Positions 1 to 11,744 are shown, numbered from the stretch's first letter. The stretch is 34,213 nucleotides of DNA from Bordetella parapertussis (GCA_945888535.1 CAMDAN010000018.1:1-34213), one strand, 5' to 3'. Program-made: numbers and translations. Notes: generated by a model from the sequence alone, not told the origin.

Positions 1-629
1 TGGTAGCTTTTTAAATAGCGCTGCGCGTCGCGTTCCGTGCGAGCGCCCTCGCCCAACATGTCATAAGAAAACGTAAGCGTATTGCTCGCTTTTTTTCGCG
101 CTGCTTCGGCTTCTTTCATAGCCTCAGCCATGCTTTGGCCCAGCACAAACTGCCGCCCTAGTAATTGCACAGCCCGCAGCGTCGCTACGACTACCGTCTT
201 GGCCCCGAGTTTGCCCATGAGGCCTGTTTTATGCGGCGCGTCTATTGCGGTTTCAGGTAAAAAATGTCTAGAGAGCGCAATCGCTGCGCTGGAGAGCCGC
301 GACAAGACTTGGTCGCCCCCGTCGGCAAAGTCGGCCCGGCCGAGCTGGTCAGCGGTCAAGGCGATGGCGGTGTCCATATCAGGAATACGCAGCAGCGCTT
401 CAGCCAATCGCATCAACGCCAAACCTTCTGCGCTTGAAATGGGGTATTCCTTGAGCAGGCTCTCCATCGCCCAAAACGGCGGCGGGTTGTCACGCACGGC
501 CTGAACCCAGGGCGCTGCGACCTGGGCCGCAGCCGCCCAGTCCAATGCGTTGGCTAAGGCTTGGAGCCGGTGCGAAACAATGGCTGCTTCAGGGCGGTAG
601 GGGCTGGGAAGGCGTTGGGCGACGGTCAT
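1..629 (-). CDS. putA: Bifunctional proline dehydrogenase / P5C dehydrogenase, N-terminal part
   Basis: Only the first 209 codons lie in the window; the gene continues beyond base 1. The ATG is at 627-629. The reverse-strand translation begins MTVAQRLPSPYRPEA and contains the segment SYDMLGEGARTERDA near residues 192-206, which is the characteristic start of the PutA proline dehydrogenase barrel. PutA oxidises proline to glutamate in two steps, using FAD and then NAD, at the inner face of the membrane. The N-terminus goes straight into the dehydrogenase arm, with no ribbon-helix-helix DNA-binding domain visible, so this PutA is probably not a self-repressor. That fits the divergent Lrp-type gene next door. 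The aldehyde dehydrogenase half is outside the window, so bifunctionality is inferred from the family. Confidence 0.88.
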   Translation of the reverse strand, partial: MTVAQRLPSPYRPEAAIVSHRLQALANALDWAAAAQVAAPWVQAVRDNPPPFWAMESLLKEYPISSAEGLALMRLAEALLRIPDMDTAIALTADQLGRADFADGGDQVLSRLSSAAIALSRHFLPETAIDAPHKTGLMGKLGAKTVVVATLRAVQLLGRQFVLGQSMAEAMKEAEAARKKASNTLTFSYDMLGEGARTERDAQRYLKSY

Positions 630-654
630 GGAGGGGCTTTCAAAATCAAATAAA

Positions 655-720
655 GTGCGATGCACTATGTTCTAACGTTTTAAAATTAATTAATCACTAA
701 AATATAAGCATTAAATAGTG
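655..720. promoter_or_regulatory. putA / Lrp-type regulator divergent control region
   Basis: The 95 bp between the two divergent starts are AT-rich and hold two symmetrical elements. One is GTGC-GAT-GCAC at 655-665. The other is an inverted pair, CACTAT at 663-668 and ATAGTG at 715-720. Lrp/AsnC proteins bind AT-rich, weakly palindromic DNA, so this is a reasonable binding region for the adjacent regulator. No confident -35/-10 pair was assigned. Confidence 0.35.
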
Positions 721-724
721 AATA

Positions 725-1213
725 ATGCAACATATGACCGCTTCGCAATCCGATCTAGACCGAACTGATTTGAAAATTTTGCGCTGCCTGCAAGACGACG
801 GACGCATCTCCAACCTGAAATTGGCGCAGGAAGTGGCTTTGTCGCCCACCGCTGTTTTGGCGCGGGTTCAGCGCTTGAGCAAAGAGGGATTTATCTTGGG
901 CTACGAGGCCCGCTTAAACCCCTTGAAATTGGGCGCGGGAATGATGGTGTTTGTTGAAGTTTTGCTGGACCGCACGACACCCAATGTGTTCGAAGCGTTT
1001 AAGGCGGCGGTACAAGTTCGCGCAGAAATCATGGAGTGCCACATGGTCGCCGGCGGCTTTGATTACCTTCTTAAAACCCGCATGGCTGACATGGCGGCCT
1101 ACCGCGCGTTTGCTGGGACCGTGTTGTGGCAGTTACCCGGAGTGCGTGAGACGCGCACTTACGCGGTGATGGAAGAAATCAAAAACACAACCCGTTTGCC
1201 GCTCCTTCGCTAA
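725..1213 (+). CDS. Lrp/AsnC-family transcriptional regulator (probable proline-responsive putA regulator)
   Basis: The protein has 162 residues, normal for the family. Residues about 10-60 form the winged helix-turn-helix (SDLDRTDLKILRCLQDDGRI at the start, then LSPTAVLARVQRL as the recognition region). Residues about 70-150 form the RAM effector-binding domain. It diverges from putA, the standard arrangement for PutR-type activators that respond to proline, so control of putA is the likely job. An alternative in-frame ATG lies three codons downstream at 734. Its stop codon overlaps the stop codon of the YggS-family gene on the other strand (1210-1213). Confidence 0.88.
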   Translation: MQHMTASQSDLDRTDLKILRCLQDDGRISNLKLAQEVALSPTAVLARVQRLSKEGFILGYEARLNPLKLGAGMMVFVEVLLDRTTPNVFEAFKAAVQVRAEIMECHMVAGGFDYLLKTRMADMAAYRAFAGTVLWQLPGVRETRTYAVMEEIKNTTRLPLLR

Positions 1214-1902
1214 GCCCGTCTGCCAAAAATAGCGGAGCCTACTCGCACCATCGTGCTGCCCTCGGCAATCGCGGCCTCGAGGTCTGCGCTCATGCCCATC
1301 GATAAGGTGTCGAGCGCCAAGCCGGATTGACACAGACAATCAAACAATGCTCGGGCTTCACGGTGGGCTTTGCTAGCGCTGGCAAAGTCCTCGCTGGGTT
1401 CGGGGATGCTCATGATGCCGCGCAGGCGCAAGCGCGGCAGTTGAGAGACTGCTTGCGCTAAAGCCAAAGCCTCCGCGGGCGCAACACCGGATTTGGTCGG
1501 GCCGCCATCGATATTGATTTGCAGACAAACATTCAAAGGCGCTAAGTTATCGGGGCGCTGTTCACTCAACCGCTGGGCGATTTTCAGGCGGTCTACGGAA
1601 TGAACCCAATCAAAATGCTCTGCTACCAAGCGCGTTTTATTGCTTTGAATGGGACCGATGCAGTGCCACTCTAAGGGCAAGTGCGCCAGCGCCGTTATTT
1701 TTTCAACGGCTTCTTGAATGTAGTTTTCACCAAAGGCGCTTTGGCCTGCGGCAAAGGCTTCAGTCACCTGGGATGCAGGAAACGTTTTAGACACAGCCAG
1801 CAGGCGCACCGAAAGAGGGTCGCGAGCGGCGGTTATGCAAGCCTGTTGGATACGTTCTTGAACCTGGCGCAGTTGGGCAGGGATGGTGGAGGGGTGGGGC
1901 AT
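1210..1902 (-). CDS. YggS/PROSC family pyridoxal-phosphate homeostasis protein
   Basis: The protein has 230 residues when started at the ATG at 1900-1902 (MPHPSTIPAQLRQVQ). An upstream in-frame start would add 17 residues that do not look like the family. The PLP-lysine region LLAVSKTF lies near residues 35-42. The family motifs FGENYIQEAVEKI and WHCIGPIQSNKTRL follow, and near the C-terminus are LSMGMSADLEAAIAEG and VRVGSAIFG. The fold is a single TIM barrel without known enzymatic activity that buffers PLP. The gene is divergent from pilT with about 36 bp between starts, a neighbourhood common in proteobacteria. Confidence 0.93.
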   Translation of the reverse strand: MPHPSTIPAQLRQVQERIQQACITAARDPLSVRLLAVSKTFPASQVTEAFAAGQSAFGENYIQEAVEKITALAHLPLEWHCIGPIQSNKTRLVAEHFDWVHSVDRLKIAQRLSEQRPDNLAPLNVCLQINIDGGPTKSGVAPAEALALAQAVSQLPRLRLRGIMSIPEPSEDFASASKAHREARALFDCLCQSGLALDTLSMGMSADLEAAIAEGSTMVRVGSAIFGRRA

Positions 1903-1938
1903 GCGGTTGAGGATAATGCAAAAAAAGGGAGCGCGGCC

Positions 1939-2976
1939 GTGGATATTTCTCAACTACTCAGACTTTGCGTGGACAGCCACGCCTCGGATTTGCATCTTTC
2001 GGCGGGCTTGCCGCCGATGTTAAGGGTGCATGGTGAATTACGCCGTACCGATTTGCCGGCCTTGAGCGATCAGGAAATCCGCGCCCTATTAGCAGCCACC
2101 ATGACCCCAACGCAGCGCGATGCGTATGCCGCGCAGTGGGAGTTGGACTATGCCTGTGTAGGCCCCAACGCTAGCCGTTTTCGGGTCAACGCGTTTACCC
2201 AGCTGCATGGCGTAGGCGCCGTATTTCGTTGTATTCCGAGCCAAATTTTGACGCTGGAGCAGCTCGGTGCCTCTGAGCTTTTTTCGCAGTTGGCCTTGAA
2301 GCCGCAGGGCTTGGTCTTGGTGACAGGACCTACCGGTTCAGGTAAATCAACCACGCTCACGGCCTTAACGAACCACCGCAACGCGCACCACCGTGGCCAC
2401 ATCGTGACGATTGAAGACCCGATTGAGTTTGTTCATGGTTCCCAAAAAAGTTTGGTACACCAACGCGAAGTGGGCACGCACACCCAAGGGTTTTCTCAAG
2501 CGTTGCGCTCGGCTTTGCGTGAAGACCCAGACGCGATTGTGATTGGCGAATTGCGCGATTTAGAAACCATTCGCCTCGCCCTTACGGCGGCAGAGACCGG
2601 GCATTTGGTGTTAGCGAGTCTGCATACCGCCAGTGCGGCTAAAACCATAGATCGCATCGTTGATGTGTTTCCCGGGGATGAAAGAAACATGGTGCGAACG
2701 ATGTTGTCAGAGTCATTGCTGGTCGTAATCTCGCAAACCTTGTGCACCACGCCAACCGGCGATGGTCGCTTAGCAGCTTTCGAAATTCTGGTGGGAACCC
2801 CTGCTGTGCGTAATTTAATTAGAGAAGGCAAAATTGCGCAGCTGTATTCAGCGATGCAAACAGGCAGTGGTGTGGGAATGCAAACCTTGGACCAACATTT
2901 AATGGCCTTGGTGCGCGCGCAGCGTATCTCTTTGGATATAGCTCGCAGCAATGCCAAAATGCCAGAGAACTTTTAA
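1939..2976 (+). CDS. pilT: Type IV pilus retraction ATPase PilT
   Basis: A GTG start at 1939, about 10 bases after AAGGGA, gives 345 residues, the usual PilT length. The open frame continues upstream to 1681, but that stretch is antisense to the YggS-family gene. Visible motifs are the N-terminal HASDLHLSAGLPPMLRVHGE, Walker A GPTGSGKSTT, the Asp-box segment TIEDPIEFVH, Walker B-like IVIGELRDLETIRLALTAAE and the His-box ASLHT. PilT is a cytoplasmic hexameric ATPase that disassembles type IV pili and so drives twitching motility and DNA uptake. No other pilus gene lies in the window. A hydroxyacid dehydrogenase follows after 20 bp. Confidence 0.94.
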   Translation: MDISQLLRLCVDSHASDLHLSAGLPPMLRVHGELRRTDLPALSDQEIRALLAATMTPTQRDAYAAQWELDYACVGPNASRFRVNAFTQLHGVGAVFRCIPSQILTLEQLGASELFSQLALKPQGLVLVTGPTGSGKSTTLTALTNHRNAHHRGHIVTIEDPIEFVHGSQKSLVHQREVGTHTQGFSQALRSALREDPDAIVIGELRDLETIRLALTAAETGHLVLASLHTASAAKTIDRIVDVFPGDERNMVRTMLSESLLVVISQTLCTTPTGDGRLAAFEILVGTPAVRNLIREGKIAQLYSAMQTGSGVGMQTLDQHLMALVRAQRISLDIARSNAKMPENF

Positions 2977-2996
2977 TTGACAACTTAGGAAACCCC

Positions 2997-3932
2997 ATGA
3001 CCCAACCGTCTTCTTTGAACGCTAAAACCTACGAACCCTCGCAAGCGCAATCAGTCGCATTTATTGGCCTGGGCGTGATGGGTTACCCCATGGCGGGTCA
3101 TTTGGCGAAGGCGGGCCACCGCGTGACGGTGTACAACCGCACACCAGCCAAAGCCCAAGCGTGGGTTACTGAATTTGCAGCAGATGTCAGCGCCAAAGGA
3201 GCGCAAGGTTTCGCAGCGACACCGCGTGAAGCGGCGATGCAAGCCGACATCGTTTTTTGCTGCGTTGGCAATGACGACGACTTGCGCAGTGTGACCTTGG
3301 GCGCGGATGGTGCATTTGCTGGCATGCGTCCTGACACTATTTTTGTGGACCATACCACGGCGTCAGCGTCGGTTGCCCGCGAACTAAGCCAAGCCGCCCA
3401 CAATCTCGGTTTACAGTTTGTTGATGCCCCTGTTTCCGGCGGCCAAGCAGGCGCGCAAAACGGCATGTTGACGGTCATGTGTGGCGGAACGCAGGCGGCT
3501 TTTGATCGCGTGCAAAGCACGGGCATGGCTTTTTCACGGGCCTTTACTTTGATCGGCGACAGCGGTGCGGGTCAATTGGCAAAAATGGTCAACCAAATTG
3601 CGATTGCTGGTTTGGTTCAGGGATTAAGCGAAGCGGTGGCTTTTGGATCACACGCTGGCTTGGACATGAACTTGGTGTTGGATGTGATTGGCAAGGGCGC
3701 AGCCCAGAGCTGGCAAATGGACAACCGCGGAAAAACCATGGTGTCGGGCAAATTCGATTTTGGTTTTGCTGTGGACTGGATGCGCAAAGATCTGGGGTTG
3801 GTGCTCGACGAAGCCAAATCCAACGGAGCCCGCTTGCCGGTGACGGCCTTGGTGGATCAGTTTTACGCCGATGTCCAGCAAATGGGCGGTAAGCGTTGGG
3901 ATACCTCGAGTTTGATTAAACGCCTGAAATAA
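2997..3932 (+). CDS. NAD(P)-dependent beta-hydroxyacid dehydrogenase (3-hydroxyisobutyrate dehydrogenase family)
   Basis: The protein has 311 residues. The Rossmann motif FIGLGVMGYPMAGHLAKAGH starts near residue 23 and is followed by VYNRT. The substrate-binding signature FVDAPVSGGQAGAQNG lies near residues 140-155. The catalytic lysine is expected in GAGQLAKMVNQIAIAG near residues 192-205. The family includes 3-hydroxyisobutyrate dehydrogenase, tartronate semialdehyde reductase and GLYR1-type succinic semialdehyde reductases; the sequence alone does not separate these. The N-terminus carries about 20 extra residues before the Rossmann fold. It is 20 bp downstream of pilT and may share its transcript, with no obvious functional link. 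Confidence 0.88.
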   Translation: MTQPSSLNAKTYEPSQAQSVAFIGLGVMGYPMAGHLAKAGHRVTVYNRTPAKAQAWVTEFAADVSAKGAQGFAATPREAAMQADIVFCCVGNDDDLRSVTLGADGAFAGMRPDTIFVDHTTASASVARELSQAAHNLGLQFVDAPVSGGQAGAQNGMLTVMCGGTQAAFDRVQSTGMAFSRAFTLIGDSGAGQLAKMVNQIAIAGLVQGLSEAVAFGSHAGLDMNLVLDVIGKGAAQSWQMDNRGKTMVSGKFDFGFAVDWMRKDLGLVLDEAKSNGARLPVTALVDQFYADVQQMGGKRWDTSSLIKRLK

Positions 3933-3953
3933 AAAATGGGCCGAAAGGCCCAT
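3931..3953 (-). terminator. Rho-independent terminator of the yraN - SIS - BON gene run
   Basis: A perfect 7-bp stem (ATGGGCC / GGCCCAT, 3936-3953) with a GAAA tetraloop is preceded on the plus strand by a run of A. Read on the minus strand it becomes a GC-rich hairpin followed by a U-run, placed 20 bp after the stop of the BON lipoprotein gene. The plus-strand side lacks a T-run, so it acts mainly in the minus direction. Confidence 0.85.
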
Positions 3954-3974
3954 TCGAAAGCGGTTCAAGACTGC

Positions 3975-5619
<1,645 letters not shown>

Positions 5620-5621
5620 TT

Positions 5622-6542
5622 GTGAGTGCTTCTTTTATCTCTGCCCTTGGGGCCGCTTTTGAAGCGGCAGGTTCGCAGCATTATCCGCAAAGTACGCTGT
5701 ATGTGGTGGCTACACCGATTGGGAATTTGGCCGACATCAGTTTGCGGGCGTTGCACGTTTTACAGTTAGCCGACACGGTGGCGTGTGAAGACACCCGCCA
5801 CACGCAAGCGTTGCTGCGAGCCTACGGGATCGAAAAAAACAGCGCACAGACTTTGGCGGTGCACCAACACAACGAACAAGAGGCCGCCCATACCGTGGTC
5901 GATCGCTTGCGTTTGGGCCAGCGGGTGGTGTATGTCAGTGATGCGGGAACACCGGGCGTGAGCGACCCCGGGGCACGTTTGGTAGCGCAAGTGCGCTCGC
6001 AAGGCTTACGTGTTGTGCCCTTGCCAGGGGCAAGCAGTGTGACAACGGTTCTGAGTGCGGCCGGGGTTCTGCAAGACAGCGAGCGCGGCAGTGGGTTTGT
6101 GTTCGCTGGGTTTTTACCAACGAAAGCGGGTGAGCGCGCTACTGCGGTAGCGGCGTTGGCTGGCGAGACCCATGCGGTGGTGTTGTTAGAAGCGCCGCAC
6201 CGGATCGAAGCCTTGGCCCAAGCCCTGGCGGTATTAGGCGAGCGCTGGGTGACGGTGGGGCGGGAGTTGACCAAGCAGTTTGAAGAAATTGCAACGCTGC
6301 GCGCTGATGCGCTGGTGCAGTGGTTGGCAGACGATGCCAACCGTTTGCGCGGTGAATTTGCTTTGGTGTTGCATCCGGCACCCGCAACCAATGAAGTCGC
6401 CCACGATGACCGAGTACTGAAATTACTGTTGGAGCAATTACCTTTGAAAACCGCCGTGAAACTCGCCGCCGATATCAGCGGAGAGCCGCGCAATGCCTTG
6501 TATGAACGGGCTCTGGCCTTAAAAACTCCTGCGCCTGACTAA
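5622..6542 (+). CDS. rsmI: 16S rRNA (cytidine1402-2'-O)-methyltransferase RsmI
   Basis: The protein has 306 residues from a GTG start preceded by GGAAGGA about nine bases upstream. Family motifs are VATPIGNLADISLRAL (residues 29-44), the SAM-site loop SDAGTPGVSDPGARLV (about 107-122), LPGASSVTTVLSAAG (about 134-148) and a C-terminal EPRNALYERAL. RsmI methylates the ribose of C1402 in the decoding centre of 16S rRNA. The first 20 residues are extra relative to the family core. It diverges from yraN, the conserved order in many gamma- and betaproteobacteria. Confidence 0.93.
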   Translation: MSASFISALGAAFEAAGSQHYPQSTLYVVATPIGNLADISLRALHVLQLADTVACEDTRHTQALLRAYGIEKNSAQTLAVHQHNEQEAAHTVVDRLRLGQRVVYVSDAGTPGVSDPGARLVAQVRSQGLRVVPLPGASSVTTVLSAAGVLQDSERGSGFVFAGFLPTKAGERATAVAALAGETHAVVLLEAPHRIEALAQALAVLGERWVTVGRELTKQFEEIATLRADALVQWLADDANRLRGEFALVLHPAPATNEVAHDDRVLKLLLEQLPLKTAVKLAADISGEPRNALYERALALKTPAPD

Positions 6543-6556
6543 ACGCAGCGAGTTCA

Positions 6557-8002
<1,446 letters not shown>

Positions 8003-8019
8003 TTAATAACTGATTACCC

Positions 8020-8634
8020 ATGAAACTTATTGGATCCGTGTCGAGCCCCTACGTTCGCAAAGTGCGCATTGTGATGGCCGAAAAAAAGCTGGACTATGAC
8101 TTCCAGATTGAAGATGTGTGGGCCGCTAATTCCACCATTTCTTATTCCAACCCGCTGGGCCAGGTGCCTTGCCTGATCATGGATGGCGGCGAGTCGCTGT
8201 TTGATTCCCGGGTGATTGTCGAGTATTTAGATACGCTGTCTCCCGTGGGCAAACTCATTCCTGGCGTCGGCCGGGAGCGGGCGGAAGTGAAAACCTGGGA
8301 AGCTTTGGCCGATGGTTTGCTGGACAGCGCGATTGCTGCACGTCTTGAAGCGACGTGGGCTGGCCGTGGCGCCCAAGAGCGCAGCAAAGTCTGGATCGAC
8401 CGGAATATAGAAAAAATCCATACCGTTTTGCGGGCGATGGACGCCGGCTTAGGTGAGAAAGCTTTTTGCTCCGGTGTGCACCTGACTTTGTCAGATGTCG
8501 CGGTCGGGTGTGCTTTGGGGTATTTGGATTTCCGCTTTGCGCATATCGATTGGCGTGCCCAGCACCCCAACCTTGCCCGCCTTCAAGAGAAACTGGTACA
8601 ACGCGCAAGCTTTGCCGATACGACTCCGGCCTAA
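8020..8634 (+). CDS. Glutathione S-transferase family protein
   Basis: The protein has 204 residues. The thioredoxin-like N-domain (1-80) begins MKLIGSVSSPYVRKVRIVMA, with Ser8/Ser9 at the usual catalytic position. It contains the cis-proline motif QVPCLI and the glutathione gamma-glutamyl site ESLFDSRVIVEYLD. The all-helical C-domain (about 88-195) includes LTLSDVAVGCALGYLDFR. It resembles YibF-type bacterial GSTs; the substrate cannot be read from sequence. It diverges from purB (83 bp between starts) and faces the last gene of the lipid operon. Confidence 0.9.
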   Translation: MKLIGSVSSPYVRKVRIVMAEKKLDYDFQIEDVWAANSTISYSNPLGQVPCLIMDGGESLFDSRVIVEYLDTLSPVGKLIPGVGRERAEVKTWEALADGLLDSAIAARLEATWAGRGAQERSKVWIDRNIEKIHTVLRAMDAGLGEKAFCSGVHLTLSDVAVGCALGYLDFRFAHIDWRAQHPNLARLQEKLVQRASFADTTPA

Positions 8635-8651
8635 GCGGCTTTCTTGCCGGT

Positions 8652-9125
8652 TTAGGTGTTAGCCCGGCGCTTAAGCCAGCGCATCACACTGCCCACGATG
8701 GGCAGTTTTTCATAGAGCTCCTCGGCCGCGTCCCAGTAGTCGCGGTGCAAGCTGACCAAGCCTTGTTCGTTAAAAACGATATGGCTTGCGCCTAGGATCA
8801 CTTGTTCGGTCGTTTGCTGGTAATTCTTAAACCGAAATCTAAATTCCCAGGTTAAAAAACACTGCTGGCCTTGGCTAATGCGCTCGATGACAACGAAGCG
8901 CGGCGCTTCAAGTGCTACAAACATGTGGGTAAAAATCGCTGCAATCGCAGCACAACCTTTCACATCATTGAACGGGTCTTTAAAGCGCGCATCAGGTGCG
9001 TAAGTAAGCGAAAGATCGGCCACGCTTGTCTCGGTCAACGTTTCAAAGAAAACCACCAATCGGTCAAGGGATTGCGCAGGCAGATCAGTTGCGAGCGATG
9101 GGTTGGACGGGTTGGGTGGATTCAT
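8652..9125 (-). CDS. NTF2-like (SnoaL fold) small protein, last gene of the lipid-modification operon
   Basis: The protein has 157 residues from the ATG at 9123-9125. A TTG at 9132-9134 overlapping the SDR stop codon would add three residues and is a possible coupled start; neither has a convincing Shine-Dalgarno. The predicted fold is a cone-shaped NTF2-like domain, residues about 20-130, with typical phrases YAPDARFKDPFNDVKG and FNEQGLVSLHRDYWDAAEELYEKLP. Members either bind small hydrophobic ligands or act as isomerases or cyclases. It occurs as a standing partner of the SDR and CFA-like genes in this type of cluster. The exact role is unknown. Confidence 0.82.
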   Translation of the reverse strand: MNPPNPSNPSLATDLPAQSLDRLVVFFETLTETSVADLSLTYAPDARFKDPFNDVKGCAAIAAIFTHMFVALEAPRFVVIERISQGQQCFLTWEFRFRFKNYQQTTEQVILGASHIVFNEQGLVSLHRDYWDAAEELYEKLPIVGSVMRWLKRRANT

Positions 9126-9130
9126 AGAGT

Positions 9131-9910
9131 TCAATGGGTGGCTTGGCGAACTAAGAAAAAATAGAGCCGGTTAGGAAACAGGCGCAATGCTTTCATCCAA
9201 AACGTAAAACGTTTGGGAAAGTGAATTTCAAAACGCCCTTGCGCCCAGCCGCGCAGTATCGCTTGTGCTGCCTGCGCGGGGGTGAGTAAGGCAGGCATGG
9301 TGAAAGTATTTCCAGCGGTCAGCGGCGTGTCTACAAAACCGGGGTTGATGAGGGAGATGCCGATACCGTGCGGATGTAAATCCAAGTACAAGGTTTCTGC
9401 CAGATTGATGAGCGCCGCCTTGGTTGGGCCGTAGGCCAAACTTTGGGGCAGTCCGCGGTAGCCTGCGACGCTGGCGACCAAACTGATATGACCAGAACAT
9501 TGCTGGCGCATCCAAGGCACGATATGTTTCAAAACATAGACAGCGCCTTCGTAGTTCACTTGCATATGGCGCAGCATGTCATTGGCATCCAAGGTGTCAG
9601 CAGTCATCGCTTGGTAATGGCCTGCGCAATACACCACGCAATCGAGGCGCCCGTCGGCTGCGAGGGTTTGTGCACAGACGCTGACGGCGTCAGGATCTGT
9701 GACATCTAAGGCGAGCGCTTTGCTGTTGGGGTGCGCGGCGACAAACGCCTCGAGCGCTTGCGCATTACGGGCCGAAACCACTACGTTGGCTCCTTGGGCA
9801 TGCAAGGCAGACGCGGTAGCGTAACCAATTCCCGTACTCGCGCCAATAAGCCAAACCGCTTTACCTTGCCAGTTTTGAAGGGGCGGGTTCAAAGGAGGAA
9901 AAAAACTCAT
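9131..9910 (-). CDS. Short-chain dehydrogenase/reductase (SDR)
   Basis: The protein has 259 residues from the ATG at 9908-9910 (MSFFPPLNPPLQNWQGKAVW). This start overlaps the DUF3833 stop by four bases; the longer in-frame start at 9961 lies inside that gene. The cofactor motif GASTGIGYA is near residues 21-29, VYCAGHY near 90-96, and the catalytic set is Ser in SLVASVAG with YGPTKAAL (Tyr and Lys). The C-terminus IHFPKRFTFWMKALRLFPNR is basic and hydrophobic, suggesting membrane association. A reductase step on a modified fatty acid or lipid is an inference from the operon. Confidence 0.9.
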   Translation of the reverse strand: MSFFPPLNPPLQNWQGKAVWLIGASTGIGYATASALHAQGANVVVSARNAQALEAFVAAHPNSKALALDVTDPDAVSVCAQTLAADGRLDCVVYCAGHYQAMTADTLDANDMLRHMQVNYEGAVYVLKHIVPWMRQQCSGHISLVASVAGYRGLPQSLAYGPTKAALINLAETLYLDLHPHGIGISLINPGFVDTPLTAGNTFTMPALLTPAQAAQAILRGWAQGRFEIHFPKRFTFWMKALRLFPNRLYFFLVRQATH

Positions 9911-10461
9911 GGCTTGCGTTTGGTAAAGCTTAAAGTGACTTCGCCGAGATCGACGCCCCATTTACGCATCGAAGCTTTGTTGAGCATGACCTGGTCGTTG
10001 ACCAGGTACATCCAGTCGTCTAAAGCGACGTGGTACACGCTGCCGTCCACAGGCAATGCCAAGGTGTAATTCCAGTGAAACGCATTGCCCCGCGTTTGTC
10101 CTTGAGCTAGCCCGATCACATCGTCGGCGCGCCCGCTGTAGCGTCCATCGCCCAGCGCGGTGAGACGCCAAATACGCTTTTGCGTGCTGCCATCGGAATA
10201 GGTGAATGATTCATCCAAGGTGCCTTCATTGCCAACCCAGTCGCACACCATCACCACGGTAAACCGTTTAACGACTGCCCCAGAGCGATCTGTAAAAATT
10301 CCGTAGGCGTCTAAGGTGCCGTTGAAATACTGTTTGAGATCCAGTACCGGTTTTTCAGCAGCATAGGTGTCGACCTGTTGCGAGGCACAACCGCTGAGGC
10401 TAGCGAGGCCCGCAAGCGCAGCGCCCGAGAGGGCAGAAGAAAGCAGAAGACGTCTTTTCAT
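9907..10461 (-). CDS. DUF3833 family lipoprotein
   Basis: The protein has 184 residues. It has a lipoprotein signal (MKRRLLLSSALSGAALAGLA, lipobox LSGC, Cys25), so it is likely membrane-anchored in the periplasm. The body matches DUF3833 in style: LDLKQYFNGTLDAYGIFTDRSG, then many W/Y/G-rich beta segments such as WNYTLALPVDGSVYHVALDDWMYLVND. It overlaps the SDR start by four bases and the transporter stop by four bases. The family recurs beside CFA-like and chalcone-isomerase-like genes; its molecular role is not established. Confidence 0.85.
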   Translation of the reverse strand: MKRRLLLSSALSGAALAGLASLSGCASQQVDTYAAEKPVLDLKQYFNGTLDAYGIFTDRSGAVVKRFTVVMVCDWVGNEGTLDESFTYSDGSTQKRIWRLTALGDGRYSGRADDVIGLAQGQTRGNAFHWNYTLALPVDGSVYHVALDDWMYLVNDQVMLNKASMRKWGVDLGEVTLSFTKRKP

Positions 10462-11744
10462 AAGGGCTTTCGAAGAGTGTGAAATAAAAGTAACAAGGCT
10501 GCAATGACTTTGAGTCCGCAGGGCAAAAGACAGTAGGTCCAGGTCAAACTTTGCAGTGCTTCAGGAGAGCGCATGCCAGGCGCGTAACCCAAAAGGTTAA
10601 GAAGGGGGAGCGAGATTCCCGCAGCCAAAGCGAGGTTGAATTTGGTGGCTAGGTTCCACCATCCAAAGTAAGTACCTGCCTCGGGCATTTTTTCTGCATC
10701 GGGTATTTTTTTCTCACTGTTTTGCAGCAGACCGGCCAACAAGGCCGCGGGGGCGACCAGGTCCACCGCCATCGCGACCCCCGAGAGCGCGCAGACGATT
10801 AAAAACTCTGTGGTGTCACCTGCGTCAAGCAGCGCTGCAAAAACAAACACACCGACCGCCAAAACCATGCCTGCAAGCCAACTTCTTTCTAAGCCCAACC
10901 GGGCAATGCACCGTGTCCACAAGGGCAAGGCCAAGGCTGAAGCTACAAAGTAGACGCCCAAAAACCAAGACTCCATAAAGGCTGGGGCTTGGAGGCGGTC
11001 TTGAACGAAAAATAAAATCAAAGTTGCAGGAACGGCTGAGGCAATTCCGTTGACCATGAAAATCAACAGCAATTGACGAAACGCGGGCTGTAACAAGGGA
11101 GCCCATAGGCTGCGGCCCTCTTGGCTTGAGGCAAGCTCCGCGATGGCCGGTCGCGGCGCGTAGGCCCACGCCCCAATCCCCAGGGCGAGAAATCCGGTCA
11201 GTAAAACACTGGTCACCGTCAACCCAAAAAGGAGGGGCGTTACTGAGGCCAACAAGACCCCCAGCAGCCCCAAGCCCTCACGCCAAGCTACAACGCGGCT
11301 GCGCTTCGCAGCATCGCCTCCAAGCATTGCTCCCCAGGATTGGTGGGCAATGCTCAAAGCGCTAAAGCTGACATAGCAAACCACCAAACACCAGCCGGCC
11401 CACAGGAGCAAAGTCGGGGTGAAAAAAGTTTCAGCGGATTGAAGAACGAAAGCAGGCGGGAAAAACAAAGCGACAAATCCCACCACCAGGCCTGCGGCCA
11501 AGGCAGCGATTTGGCCAAAGATTTGGGCGGGTGTGCGTCTAAAAAGGCGGTCTGCCCAACGACCCAGCAACGGGTCAACCAACGCGTCAAACATCCGAAC
11601 GACCAGCAGCAACACGCCCAAGCTGGCCAAGGGAACAGCAAAATTTTTGGCGTAGTAATTGGGCAGTACGACGTACAAAGGCAAAGCCACAAACGCCAAG
11701 GGCAAGCCCATGAGCCCGTAACGTAAACCGTCAAAGAGACGCAT
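10458..11744 (-). CDS. GPH/MFS-family transporter
   Basis: The protein has 428 residues with about 12 hydrophobic segments and the N-terminus MRLFDGLRYGLMGLPLAFVA. The conserved loop RMFDALVDPLLGRWADR near residues 49-65 is typical of glycoside-pentoside-hexuronide and MFS symporters. A second repeat starts around residue 215. It overlaps the chalcone-isomerase-like gene by 14 bases (11731-11744) and the DUF3833 gene by four. Homologues occur in the same gene set in other proteobacteria, so a lipid or lipid-precursor substrate is more likely than a sugar, but this is inference. Confidence 0.87.
   Translation of the reverse strand: MRLFDGLRYGLMGLPLAFVALPLYVVLPNYYAKNFAVPLASLGVLLLVVRMFDALVDPLLGRWADRLFRRTPAQIFGQIAALAAGLVVGFVALFFPPAFVLQSAETFFTPTLLLWAGWCLVVCYVSFSALSIAHQSWGAMLGGDAAKRSRVVAWREGLGLLGVLLASVTPLLFGLTVTSVLLTGFLALGIGAWAYAPRPAIAELASSQEGRSLWAPLLQPAFRQLLLIFMVNGIASAVPATLILFFVQDRLQAPAFMESWFLGVYFVASALALPLWTRCIARLGLERSWLAGMVLAVGVFVFAALLDAGDTTEFLIVCALSGVAMAVDLVAPAALLAGLLQNSEKKIPDAEKMPEAGTYFGWWNLATKFNLALAAGISLPLLNLLGYAPGMRSPEALQSLTWTYCLLPCGLKVIAALLLLFHTLRKPL

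Noticed and set aside
82..504. 140-codon plus-strand open frame at the left edge
   Set aside because: It is antisense to putA, whose reading frame gives recognisable PutA sequence.
5822..6493. 223-codon minus-strand open frame opposite rsmI
   Set aside because: Composition is that of an antisense shadow, rich in Ser, Ala and Arg, and rsmI on the plus strand is clearly real.
8626..8650. CCGGC / GCCGG hairpin between the GST and NTF2-like genes as a terminator
   Set aside because: The stem is only 5 bp with a 15-base loop and only a short T-run follows; too weak to list.
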